This document shows positions 16,007 through 24,205 of a DNA stretch of 64,000 bases, piece by piece (within the stretch, counting starts at the first letter, position 1; the number at the start of each line of letters is the position of its first letter). Position numbers and translations under genes: made by a program. The notes beneath the pieces are model-generated. The model worked only from the letters and a program-made list of their open reading frames with translations. It made no database searches and had not been told where the DNA came from. Origin of the DNA: RPQK01 sp041946865 (lineage in GTDB: Bacteria; Acidobacteriota; UBA6911; RPQK01); NCBI GenBank assembly GCA_041946865.1, contig JBHGBF010000001.1, positions 1 through 64,000 on the forward strand, read 5' to 3'.

Positions 16007-16822
16007 TCAGTTGATCTCGCGCAAGACTTCCCCCCGCACGCTGACAATCTTGCAGTGAACCGGCGCTTTCCTTACCGACTCGGACGCCGCCTGTTGGACC
16101 ATACGGAAGAGACCCATGCAACAGGGGACCTCCATGATCAGTACGGTCACCGAACGCACCTCGGATTCATCGATCAAGGCGCGCAACCTGGCGCCGTACA
16201 CCTCCTGCCCGCCGTCAAGCTTCGGGCAGGCAATGGCGAGCGTGTGACCGGCAAGGTATTTCCGGTGAAAATCGCCGACGGCATAGGCAACGCAATCGGC
16301 GGCCAGCAGGAAGTCGCTCCGCAAGAAATGGGGTGCGCGCGGAGAAATCAGGTGCAGCTGAACGGGCCAGTGGGTCAGCTGAGAGGGCATTTCCTCTGAG
16401 CCCAAAGCCTTCTGGCCGGCAGGCGGCTGGAGCGTAAGGGTTTGTCTCCCCGGGCATCCTGATGACACGGGGAGGGGCGGTTTCTTCCCCTGCTTCTCCA
16501 GAACCGCCAGGGCCTGGCGCAGGAGTTCAGTCTCCCCGTGCTCCCGAAGATGCTCGAGATGAGCACGGACGACATTTGGCCCCTGTTTGATCACATTCAG
16601 CATCACACGCGCCTCGTCGTACGGTTCGGCCTCTCTTTCCTCAACGTGGATCGCTCCTTCGGGGCAGTGGCCCAAACACGCGCCCAAGCCGTCACAGAAC
16701 AAATCGCTGATCAGGCGGGCCTTGGAATCAATGATCTGAATGGCCCCCTCAGGGCAGTTGGGGATACAGTCACCGCAGCCCGTGCATTGGTCTTCGTCAA
16801 TCCGGATGATCTTTCGCCTCAT
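16007..16822 (-). CDS. Two-cluster 4Fe-4S ferredoxin-like protein
   Basis: The 271-residue protein starts with two 4Fe-4S motifs, CTGCGDCIPNCPEGA and CDGLGACLGHCPEGA. The second lacks the middle cysteine of the usual CxxCxxC (CxxxxxC plus CP), so that cluster may be altered or labile. The rest (~200 residues) has further conserved-looking cysteines (SSGCPG, AADC, ACPKLD, PCCMG), which could bind another cofactor. I recognise this as a type of stand-alone ferredoxin protein found in anaerobes, but not its partner. It probably works in cytoplasmic electron transfer. It is transcribed alone, converging with the PrsW gene. No strong ribosome site precedes the ATG. Confidence 0.82.
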   Translation of the reverse strand: MRRKIIRIDEDQCTGCGDCIPNCPEGAIQIIDSKARLISDLFCDGLGACLGHCPEGAIHVEEREAEPYDEARVMLNVIKQGPNVVRAHLEHLREHGETELLRQALAVLEKQGKKPPLPVSSGCPGRQTLTLQPPAGQKALGSEEMPSQLTHWPVQLHLISPRAPHFLRSDFLLAADCVAYAVGDFHRKYLAGHTLAIACPKLDGGQEVYGARLRALIDESEVRSVTVLIMEVPCCMGLFRMVQQAASESVRKAPVHCKIVSVRGEVLREIN

Positions 16823-17045
16823 GTCGCGGGGTATCCTAGCCCGAGAAGATGCTGCCGTCTATGACTTATGTCAATTGCCCAGGAAGCGGGATAGGCGCCG
16901 GGCCGGTCGCTCACGTTCGCACGGCCTGGGCAGGCGGCTTTTGTCTGCGGGCATCCTTGCATGATCAGCCTGCTTTCCATCACAAAAGTCGGCAAGAAAG
17001 ACGCGAGGTTTCTCTCGCGCCCCCTTGTGGCAAAATGGCGGTCTT

Positions 17046-18107
17046 ATGAGCAACATTCCCCGTCTGTTTCTCTGGATCGGCCTCGTGCTCTTGATTATCA
17101 ATCAGGGTCCTTCATGCCGGCGTGATTCGCGCAGTATCGAAACGGCTCGACCGGCCTTTGGAATCGTGATTCATGGCGGGGCCGGGGCGATGTCGAAAAA
17201 GACCCTCAAACCCGAGAGGGAAGCCGCGGTCCGGGCGAAGCTGGCCGAAGCGGTGATGGCGGGACATCGCGTCTTGCAGGCCGGGGGACTCAGTGTCGAT
17301 GCGGTGGAAGCTGCGATCCGGATCATGGAAGACTCGCCGCTGTTCAATGCCGGCAAAGGGGCGGTTTTCACCAGTGAGGGAACAAACGAGCTGGACGCGT
17401 GCATCATGGATGGGCGTACTCTCAAGGCCGGGTCCATTGCCGGGGTCAGACGCGTGAAGAACCCGATCAGTCTTGCCCGCTTGGTCATGGAGAAATCGCC
17501 CCACGTCATGATGGTCGCGCAAGGCGCCGAGAATTTCGCGGTGGAGCAGGGAGTCGAGCTGGTGGACCCGAAGTACTTCTTCACCCAGGAACGGTGGGAT
17601 TCCTGGCAGAGAGCTCGGGAAAGAGAGAAACAGAGAGACAGGGAACAGAAACGTTCCTCCGGGGCCCTGGAGGAAGGGATCGGCCCCGAACGCAAGCTCG
17701 GAACGGTCGGAGCGGTGGCGCTTGACAAAGCCGGCAACCTGGCCGCCGGGACTTCTACCGGCGGCACTCAGAACAAGCGGTTCGGACGCGTGGGTGATTG
17801 CCCGATCGTCGGCGCGGGGACTTACGCCAACAATCGCACTTGCGCGGTTTCGGCAACAGGGACCGGGGAGTACTTCATCCGGCTCACTGTCGCTCACGAC
17901 ATCTCCGCCCTGATTGAGTATCGCGGATTGACTCTGGAGCAGGCAGCCCGGACGGTCATCAAAGAAAAACTCAGCCAGTTGGGGGGAGACGGGGGGATCG
18001 TGGCGATCGACAAGAACGGCCTCATCGCCACGCCCTTCAATACCTCCGGCATGTGGCGTGCCCACGCGCTCGGCCCCGGCGGAAAGGCCGTCGTCGACGT
18101 TTTCTGA
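17046..18107 (+). CDS. Isoaspartyl peptidase / L-asparaginase (Ntn hydrolase, type 2)
   Basis: The 353-residue enzyme hydrolyses isoaspartyl dipeptides and asparagine. HGGAGA near the N-terminus and KLGTVGAVALD are family hallmarks; T220 of GTVG is the expected nucleophile exposed by self-cleavage. AGTSTGG then follows, forming the rest of the active site. A Lys/Arg/Glu-rich linker (~188-205) precedes the cleavage point, as is normal. The N-terminus is a hydrophobic segment ending in GPSC, possibly a lipoprotein signal, so the enzyme may be exported, as are several bacterial homologues. I chose the ATG at 17046 because a GTG seven codons earlier would add unneeded residues before the signal. 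It is followed by nitrilase-family and decarboxylase genes, suggesting amino acid breakdown. Confidence 0.9.
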   Translation: MSNIPRLFLWIGLVLLIINQGPSCRRDSRSIETARPAFGIVIHGGAGAMSKKTLKPEREAAVRAKLAEAVMAGHRVLQAGGLSVDAVEAAIRIMEDSPLFNAGKGAVFTSEGTNELDACIMDGRTLKAGSIAGVRRVKNPISLARLVMEKSPHVMMVAQGAENFAVEQGVELVDPKYFFTQERWDSWQRAREREKQRDREQKRSSGALEEGIGPERKLGTVGAVALDKAGNLAAGTSTGGTQNKRFGRVGDCPIVGAGTYANNRTCAVSATGTGEYFIRLTVAHDISALIEYRGLTLEQAARTVIKEKLSQLGGDGGIVAIDKNGLIATPFNTSGMWRAHALGPGGKAVVDVF

Positions 18108-18182
18108 GCGGTTGCCACTGGTCGTGCGCATGAATTCGTGCTCGTTCGGGTTGTGCCTGAACTCTGCTACAATCGCTGTCCT

Positions 18183-19010
18183 ATGAGCGAAATCGCGGTT
18201 GCAGGAATCCAGCTCGATACCAGGCTGGCAAGGCTTACTGAAAACCGGGAGCGCATCCTTGACTTTACTTCCCAAGCCGCGGACCGGGGGGCCCAGCTGG
18301 TGGTCTTCCCGGAATGCGCGCTTTCGGGGTACGTCTTCGAGACTCTCGAAGAAGCGCGTGAATCAAGCGAGCCCGTACCCGGACCCTTCACGGCGGCTCT
18401 CGAACAGCTGTCCCGCCGGAAGCAGGTGCACGTGGTCGCCGGCATGCTCGAGGCTGCGGGCAGCTGCATTTTCAATTCCGCCGTTCTGACCGGGCCGGCC
18501 GGCCTGGTGGGGGTTTACAGGAAGACTCACCTGCCTTTTCTCGGCGTCGACCGTATGGCTACACCCGGTCCGGGACCGTACCAGGTGTTTAAGACACCGG
18601 TCGGACGGCTGGGCCTGCTGATCTGTTACGATCTGCGGTTCCCGGAGCCGACCCGCTGCCTGACGCTGCTCGGCGCGGACATCCTCATTCTTCCTACCAA
18701 CTGGCCCGTCGGCGCCGACGCTTCGCCCGAATACACCGCGCCGGCTCGCGCGGTCGAAAACCGGATCTTTGTGGTCGCCGTCAACCGTGCGGGCGTCGAA
18801 AAGGGGATTTCCTTTATCGGCAGAAGTCAGATCGTCGAACCGTCAGGCAAAAGGCTCGCCATAGCGGAGACGACCGGAGAAGAGATGATTTTCGCGCGTT
18901 TTGACCCCGCCCGGGCCCGGGAAAAGCGCCTGGTAATCACCCCCGGGGTCTTCGAGATCGATACGGTGGGCGATCGCCGTCCCGAGCTGTACGGGAAACT
19001 GACCGAATAG
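18183..19010 (+). CDS. Carbon-nitrogen hydrolase (nitrilase/omega-amidase superfamily)
   Basis: The 275-residue cytoplasmic enzyme has the full catalytic triad: E44 in FPECALSGY, K114 in YRKTHLPF and C148 in LICYDLRFPE. Branch 10-like amidases of this size act on small amides such as omega-amides or deaminated glutathione; the exact substrate cannot be deduced. The ATG at 18183 was chosen over an upstream start that would add 15 residues with no similarity to the family. It lies 75 bases after the isoaspartyl peptidase and 25 bases before the decarboxylase, so the three probably form one transcription unit. Confidence 0.9.
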   Translation: MSEIAVAGIQLDTRLARLTENRERILDFTSQAADRGAQLVVFPECALSGYVFETLEEARESSEPVPGPFTAALEQLSRRKQVHVVAGMLEAAGSCIFNSAVLTGPAGLVGVYRKTHLPFLGVDRMATPGPGPYQVFKTPVGRLGLLICYDLRFPEPTRCLTLLGADILILPTNWPVGADASPEYTAPARAVENRIFVVAVNRAGVEKGISFIGRSQIVEPSGKRLAIAETTGEEMIFARFDPARAREKRLVITPGVFEIDTVGDRRPELYGKLTE

Positions 19011-19035
19011 CAGCACAGGGAACGAGCTGGCAACC

Positions 19036-20445
19036 ATGTTACGGCTCAACAAGCAAGAGCGAATACGGGTGTGGGAGAAGGTCAGCCAGGCGATCGAAGA
19101 CTACGTCGAGCGAGTGGCGGAACACCGGGTCACACCGCAGCTGGATCCCGACGTGATTCGCGGGCGGCTGGCCGGGTTCGACTTTAAACGGCCGATGGAC
19201 CCCTCCCGGGCGATCGATTTTGTGGTCGAGAACCTGTGGGACTTTCAGGTCCATACCCCACACCCTTCTTACTTCGGTTTGTTCAATCCCAACCCCACGA
19301 CCATGGGCATCGCGGCGGATGCGCTGGTCGCGGCTTTCAATCCTCAGCTGGCGGCCTGGAGCCACAGCCCGTTCGCGGCTGAAGTCGAAATGCATCTGGT
19401 CCGGACCTTTGCCTCCCGCTTCGGGTATGACCCGGCGTCCTGCGACGGGACCTTTTGCACCGGAGGCGCTGAAGCGAATCACACCGCCCTTTTAGCGGCG
19501 CTGACTACTCGAAATCCGGCCTTCGCGGAGCGCGGAGCAGCTTCGTTTTCGGCCCCGCCCGCCGTCTATGTCTCAGGCGAAGCCCACCACTCATTCCTCA
19601 AGGCGGTTCGGGTGTCAGGGATCGGGACCCAGGCCGTAAGAATCGTTCCCGTGGACGAGCGGTTACGAATGGACAGCGCCGCCCTGCGGAGCCTGATTGA
19701 GACAGACCGCCGCGAGGGCTGCCTGCCGGTCATGCTGGTGGGGACGGCCGGGACAACCGGCGCGGGCGCGATCGATCCCCTGCGCGAACTGGCCTCGATC
19801 GCGAAAGACCGAGACCTCTGGTTCCATGTGGATGCGGCCTGGGGCGGCGCAGCGGCGCTGGTGCCCGAGCTTCGCCCCTGGCTCGAAGGGTGCGAACAGG
19901 CCGATTCCATCACTTTCGACGCCCACAAATGGCTCTCCGTCCCGATGGGTGCGGGGCTCTTCCTCACCCGGCGCCGGAACGTGCTCCTCCAGGCGTTCCA
20001 GATCGCGAACACCTACATGCCTCAGGAGGCTCGCCGGCTTTCCGTCATCGATCCTTATTCGCATTCGCTCCAGTGGTCGCGTCGCTTTATCGGCCTGAAG
20101 GTTTTTCTCTCCCTGGCGGTGGCCGGCTGGTCGGGTTACGAAGAGACTCTGCGTCGGCAAACGCGAATGGGTGACCTGCTGCGTGCGGCGTTGCGGGACA
20201 GAGGCTGGAGGATCTTGAACGACACTCCACTTCCGCTCGTCTGCTTCACGGATCCAAATTGTGAAAAGGCTGAGCATCTGCAGCGGATCGTCGGCGAGGT
20301 GTTTCACCGCGGAGAAGCCTGGATTTCGACGGCCCTTATCGGCGGCAGACCCGCGATTCGAGCCTGCATCACCAATTATGCCACCGGCGAGCGTGAGATC
20401 CAGGCGCTGGTTGCGGGCCTGGAGAAAGCGAGGCGGAACTTGTAG
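19036..20445 (+). CDS. Pyridoxal-phosphate-dependent group II amino acid decarboxylase
   Basis: The 469-residue protein belongs to the group II decarboxylase family (aromatic amino acid, glutamate, aspartate or related). HVDAAWGGAA contains the Asp that pairs with the pyridine nitrogen, and TFDAHKWL contains the PLP-binding lysine (K298). CTGGAEANHTALLAAL is the cofactor phosphate region. HTPHPSYFGLFNPNP near the N-terminus is the substrate-side loop seen in bacterial tyrosine/aspartate-type decarboxylases. The specificity is not clear. It follows an isoaspartyl peptidase/asparaginase and an amidase, so an acidic amino acid substrate is plausible. The reaction would release CO2 and consume a proton in the cytoplasm. 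Confidence 0.9.
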   Translation: MLRLNKQERIRVWEKVSQAIEDYVERVAEHRVTPQLDPDVIRGRLAGFDFKRPMDPSRAIDFVVENLWDFQVHTPHPSYFGLFNPNPTTMGIAADALVAAFNPQLAAWSHSPFAAEVEMHLVRTFASRFGYDPASCDGTFCTGGAEANHTALLAALTTRNPAFAERGAASFSAPPAVYVSGEAHHSFLKAVRVSGIGTQAVRIVPVDERLRMDSAALRSLIETDRREGCLPVMLVGTAGTTGAGAIDPLRELASIAKDRDLWFHVDAAWGGAAALVPELRPWLEGCEQADSITFDAHKWLSVPMGAGLFLTRRRNVLLQAFQIANTYMPQEARRLSVIDPYSHSLQWSRRFIGLKVFLSLAVAGWSGYEETLRRQTRMGDLLRAALRDRGWRILNDTPLPLVCFTDPNCEKAEHLQRIVGEVFHRGEAWISTALIGGRPAIRACITNYATGEREIQALVAGLEKARRNL

Positions 20446-20458
20446 GGCGAGCGGCCTT

Positions 20459-20481
20459 ACAGCGCCGCGATCCTGCGCTGT
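20459..20481. terminator. Hairpin between convergent genes
   Basis: A perfect 7-bp inverted repeat (ACAGCGC ... GCGCTGT, 9-base loop) lies 13 bases after the decarboxylase stop, before the oppositely transcribed cyclase gene. It is placed as a terminator would be. No T-run follows. Confidence 0.45.
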
Positions 20482-20548
20482 GAAAGAGAGCCATGGACCA
20501 GCGGCGTCTCGCCGTCTGTTTGTCGTTCCGCCTCTTCAGGCGGGCTTC

Positions 20549-21703
20549 TCAGCGCTCGCGCGTTGTCCGGATCTGAAGGAGTTGGGGCTCGATCTGGGTG
20601 ACCCGTACATCCGGGGGGACGTCGAGCTGGTCGGTCCTTAGCGGCACCACATTATTGCCGACATTCACGCGGCTAAGATCGACTCGCAGAACGAGCGTCC
20701 CCGGGCGGATGGAAACCACGCTGCGCCGGGGGCCGATCAGCCGTACCGAGACATGGTGAGCCGAGGTCGAGGCCACCCGCACCCCGTCGGGGACGTTCAT
20801 GTACTGAATGGGAACGCCCAGCGAGGCTTCGCTCGGCTGTCTGGCGGCGAAGGCGAACCAGATCGAGGTGATCAGGAAAAGCGCCAGCAGCTTGACCTTC
20901 CAATCCCTCAGGAACACGCTTCGCCAGGTGGGGTGGGAGAGGAGCGGCCGGGGATGCAGCCTCTCCTTCAGATCAGCGGCCAGCCTGTCGGTGTCGCCGA
21001 CCGGGCGCAGCAGCCCGTGCTCGGCCAGGGACAGTTCTCCGCGTTCTTCCGAGACCACCAGGACGACGGCATCGGAAAGCTCCGTGATGCCGACTGCGGC
21101 GCGGTGGCGGCTGCCGTATCGAAGCGGCAGGTCAGCCTGTGAGATCGGCAGAAAGACCGAAACCTCCAGGATCCGGCCGTCCCTGATCCAGACAGCGCCG
21201 TCGTGGGTCGGAGACTGTGGCTGAAAAATGCTGATCAGGATTTCCCGCTGCACGTCCCCGTTCAAAGCAATCCCCGATCGGACCAGCTCTCGCAAGCGGT
21301 CGCCCCTCTCGAAAACCAGGATCGCGCCGATATGATGACGGGCCAGGTACTCGGCGGCGCTGACGGACTCGTTAACGTAGTCGGAGGTCTGATTCCCGTT
21401 ATGGCTGACGATTTTGAGCGGGTTCAGCCGTTCGAGCACCTGCCGGATCTCCCCGGCGAAGATCACAATGACGAGAATCAAGGTTGCCTGGCCGAGCCAT
21501 TCAAAGACCCGGCCGGTCAGAAACAGACCGAGGTACTGCGCCCAGAAGTAGATCAGAGTCAGCAGCCCGAGCCCCAGAAGAATGCGGAAAGCCCGGGTGC
21601 CCTTCACCCATGAATAGAGCCAGACGAGCAGGTACGTGACGACGAGAATGTCGACGACGTCATACCAGTGAAGCTCTGTGAGCAGGTTGATCAGGGTATC
21701 CAT
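20549..21703 (-). CDS. cdaA: Diadenylate cyclase (CdaA-type) fused to a YbbR-like domain
   Basis: The 384-residue membrane protein makes cyclic di-AMP from two ATP. Residues 1-~85 contain three transmembrane helices as in CdaA. The DisA_N catalytic domain (~95-250) has both active motifs, DGA (168-170) and RHR (199-201). After it, instead of ending at ~270 residues like CdaA, the chain continues with a fourth membrane helix (~270-287) and an extracytoplasmic YbbR-like beta domain (~290-384, with VPIQYMNVPDG and VSVRLIGPRR). In many bacteria CdaA and its regulator CdaR (YbbR repeats) are separate adjacent genes; here they look fused with a single repeat. c-di-AMP controls potassium and osmotic balance and cell-wall homeostasis. 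ATG start at 21703. Confidence 0.9.
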   Translation of the reverse strand: MDTLINLLTELHWYDVVDILVVTYLLVWLYSWVKGTRAFRILLGLGLLTLIYFWAQYLGLFLTGRVFEWLGQATLILVIVIFAGEIRQVLERLNPLKIVSHNGNQTSDYVNESVSAAEYLARHHIGAILVFERGDRLRELVRSGIALNGDVQREILISIFQPQSPTHDGAVWIRDGRILEVSVFLPISQADLPLRYGSRHRAAVGITELSDAVVLVVSEERGELSLAEHGLLRPVGDTDRLAADLKERLHPRPLLSHPTWRSVFLRDWKVKLLALFLITSIWFAFAARQPSEASLGVPIQYMNVPDGVRVASTSAHHVSVRLIGPRRSVVSIRPGTLVLRVDLSRVNVGNNVVPLRTDQLDVPPDVRVTQIEPQLLQIRTTRER

Positions 21704-21788
21704 CGGCCTCTTGGTGCTTGAGCCTGGGTGCGGGGGAGAAGCCCCTCATTAAAGATTAACAATCGGCAAAAACGTGTCATAAAAAAAG

Positions 21789-21802
21789 TGAGAAAATTCT
21801 CA
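21789..21802. promoter_or_regulatory. AT-rich inverted repeat between cdaA and gltX
   Basis: TGAGAA-AA-TTCTCA forms a 6-bp dyad in the AT-rich divergent intergenic region, which has several A-runs unlike its surroundings. Its position suggests an operator or promoter region; no regulator can be named. Confidence 0.3.
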
Positions 21803-21849
21803 ATAACTATATCAATTCCGTAAGGCTCGCCGTTATCCCCTGACGCCTG

Positions 21850-21890
21850 TATAATTCGCCCGACGGCGGTTGCATGACTCGCGTCGGGCG
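21850..21890 (+). promoter_or_regulatory. gltX promoter -10 and leader hairpin
   Basis: A perfect TATAAT lies at 21850-21855, without a convincing -35. It is followed directly by a perfect 9-bp inverted repeat CGCCCGACG/CGTCGGGCG (21857-21865 and 21882-21890, 16-base loop). Transcription would start within the first arm, so the hairpin would be at or near the 5' end of the gltX mRNA, or may act as an operator in DNA. The gltX start codon is about 50 bases further on. Confidence 0.45.
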
Positions 21891-21941
21891 TGAGCAGGAC
21901 GGCGGGCCCGTATCGGATCCGCCGCGTGTGAGAAGAAGAAC

Positions 21942-23399
21942 ATGAAGGTAAGAGTACGTTTCGCGCCGAGTCCTACCGGTTACCTCCACATCGGAGGCGC
22001 CCGGACCGCCCTGTTTAACTGGCTGTTCGCCCGCCAGCAGAACGGCGTCTTCATCCTGAGAATCGAAGATACGGATGTCGAGCGTTCCAGCGATGCAATG
22101 GTAAAGGGGATTCTCGAAGGCCTTGACTGGCTGGGTTTGGCCTGGGATGAAGGTCCCTATTATCAATCGCAGCGCCTTCCGTTCTACCGCGAAGTGGTCA
22201 ATCGGCTTCTCGGCAGCGGACACGCTTACCGCTGTTTCTGTCCGCCTCAGGCGGAAGCCGCAACCGTGTCGGATGAGGACGAGCAGTTCCAGGAGCGAGC
22301 CTGGAAATACGATGAAACTTGCCGACGGCTTCCGGCTGCAGAGGCGGAAAGGCGCCTGGCTGCGGGGGAGCCGCACGCCGTCCGATTGAAAGTCCCGCAT
22401 GGCGAGACCATCCATTTTCAAGACCTCGTCTACGGGAATGTCGAAATCTTGAGTGAAAACATCGAGGATTTCGTCATTCTTCGCTCGGATGGAAGTCCTA
22501 CCTATCACCTGTCCGTCGTGGCGGATGACATCGACATGGACGTGACCCACGTCATCCGGGGCGTGGACCATCTTCTGAACACCGCCAAACACGTCTTGCT
22601 CTATGAAGCTCTCGAAAAAGGACGGCCTGTTTACGTCCACCTGCCGCTGATACTGGGTCCGGACAAAAAACGGCTGAGCAAGCGGCACGGGGCCACTTCG
22701 GTCATGGAGTACAGGCGGAGCGGCTTCATCCCCAACGCCGTCCGGAATTACCTCGCGCTGCTCGGATGGAACCCGGGTACTGACCAGGAGATCTTCAGCG
22801 ATGAGGAACTGATCCGCTCCTTTGATCTGAAGCGGATCAACAAGGCCAACGCCGTCTTTGACCTGCAGAAGCTTGAATGGGTGAATGCCCAGTACCTTTC
22901 CTCTCTAAGGGCGGAGAGCCTGGTGGGTGAAGTTGAACCGGTTCTTCGGGAAGCGGGGCTGTGGGATCCGGAGTGGGAAGGGACAAAGCGGGGCGAGCTG
23001 CTGCGCCGGCTGGATCTTCTGAAAAGCCGCTGCAAGAAGACCCAGGATTTCGTGGACTTCGGCCGCAGCTTTTTTACCGACACCTTCGAGTATGAAGCCG
23101 AGGGCGTGGAGAAGTATCTTCGGGCATCAGACCCAGCCCGCCGTCAGGCGTTAAAAGCCGGGCTCGAGCAGCTCCAGGATCGGTACCGGGCGCTTGCGCC
23201 TTTTGATCTTGCCGGCACCGAGCGGGTCCTGCGCCAGGTGGCGGAGGAGCACGGCTTGAAGAGCGGACAGTTCATCGGCGCAGTGCGCGTAGCTCTGACC
23301 GGTCGAACTGCGGCACCAGGTATTTTCGATGTCATCGTGACTCTGGGACGTGAAAATACAGTTGAGAGGCTGGAGCGGGTTATTCAGTTTCTGGGATGA
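21942..23399 (+). CDS. gltX: Glutamyl-tRNA synthetase
   Basis: The 485-residue class I aminoacyl-tRNA synthetase charges tRNA-Glu (and possibly tRNA-Gln). The HIGH-type motif is in FAPSPTGYLHIGGARTA at the N-terminus; the KMSKS-type motif is KRLSKRHG near residues 242-248. Length and layout are typical of bacterial GltX, with a C-terminal anticodon-binding helical domain. The start ATG follows an AGAAGAA stretch. It overlaps the next gene, a glycosyltransferase, by ATGA, so the two are co-translated even though their functions are unrelated. The upstream region has a TATAAT box and a leader hairpin. Confidence 0.96.
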   Translation: MKVRVRFAPSPTGYLHIGGARTALFNWLFARQQNGVFILRIEDTDVERSSDAMVKGILEGLDWLGLAWDEGPYYQSQRLPFYREVVNRLLGSGHAYRCFCPPQAEAATVSDEDEQFQERAWKYDETCRRLPAAEAERRLAAGEPHAVRLKVPHGETIHFQDLVYGNVEILSENIEDFVILRSDGSPTYHLSVVADDIDMDVTHVIRGVDHLLNTAKHVLLYEALEKGRPVYVHLPLILGPDKKRLSKRHGATSVMEYRRSGFIPNAVRNYLALLGWNPGTDQEIFSDEELIRSFDLKRINKANAVFDLQKLEWVNAQYLSSLRAESLVGEVEPVLREAGLWDPEWEGTKRGELLRRLDLLKSRCKKTQDFVDFGRSFFTDTFEYEAEGVEKYLRASDPARRQALKAGLEQLQDRYRALAPFDLAGTERVLRQVAEEHGLKSGQFIGAVRVALTGRTAAPGIFDVIVTLGRENTVERLERVIQFLG

Positions 23400-24133
23400 T
23401 TCCCCTTCTATCGGTTGTAATTCCAGCGTTTAACGAAGAGACGCGGCTCGGCTCCACGCTCGAGAAAGTCCAGGCTTACCTGAACGACCGTCGCTTAGCC
23501 GCCGAGATCGTCCTGGTCGATGACGCCTCGAGCGATGGGACCTTTGACGTCACCAGGCGCTTCTCTGACCACCACCAACTTGGGGACCGCATGCAGATCC
23601 TGCGCTCGCGGCCCAACCGGGGAAAGGGCTTCAGCATCCGGCGCGGAATGCTGGCCGCTCGGGGCCGTTTTGCCTTGATGACCGACGCTGACCTCAGCTC
23701 GCCCATCGAGGAACTGGAGAAACTCGAACGGGAAGTCATCGACGGCCCGCGCGACATTGCTTTCGGCTCCCGGGACATCGAAGGCTCGGTGGTGGCCATC
23801 CATCAGTCATGGTTTCGCGAGAACAGCGGAAAAGTCTTCAACCGCTTTGTTCGCCTGATTACCGGCCTGCCGTTCCGGGATACCCAGTGCGGGTTCAAGC
23901 TCTTTAAGATGAGCACTTGCCGCGCTCTCTTCGAGAAACAGAGGATCTTCGGCTTCGGTTTTGATGTGGAGCTGTTGTATATGGCCCGCAAGTGGGGTCT
24001 GTCGATGAGAGAAGTCCCCGTCGTGTGGCGGCACGCCCCTGGCAGCAAGGTCCGTTTTTCGACCGATGCGCCCCGGATGTTCCTCGACCTGTTTCGCATC
24101 CGCTGGAACGACTGGAAGGGCTACTACGACTGA
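23396..24133 (+). CDS. Family 2 glycosyltransferase (polyprenyl-phosphate glycosyltransferase type)
   Basis: The 245-residue GT-A enzyme moves a sugar from a nucleotide donor, probably to a polyprenyl-phosphate carrier. VVIPAFNEETRL is the donor-site start, VDDASSDGT binds the nucleotide, DADLSSP holds the metal-binding DxD, and RDTQCGFKLF is the acceptor-side motif. It lacks the C-terminal membrane helices of DPM1-type flippase fusions and most resembles ALG5/dolichyl-phosphate beta-glucosyltransferase-like members. Its start codon overlaps the gltX stop (ATGA). The product sugar and final glycan are unknown. Confidence 0.88.
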   Translation: MIPLLSVVIPAFNEETRLGSTLEKVQAYLNDRRLAAEIVLVDDASSDGTFDVTRRFSDHHQLGDRMQILRSRPNRGKGFSIRRGMLAARGRFALMTDADLSSPIEELEKLEREVIDGPRDIAFGSRDIEGSVVAIHQSWFRENSGKVFNRFVRLITGLPFRDTQCGFKLFKMSTCRALFEKQRIFGFGFDVELLYMARKWGLSMREVPVVWRHAPGSKVRFSTDAPRMFLDLFRIRWNDWKGYYD

Positions 24134-24205
24134 CCGCCCCTTCATTCCCCTTTATTCCTGCGTCCCAATCGGATACCTTTCTACCCGGGAATCCACGGAG
24201 GAAAC

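Noticed and set aside
21704..21941. A T-box or other known riboswitch upstream of gltX
   Set aside because: No T-box sequence or antiterminator structure is present; only a simple dyad after the -10 box can be supported.
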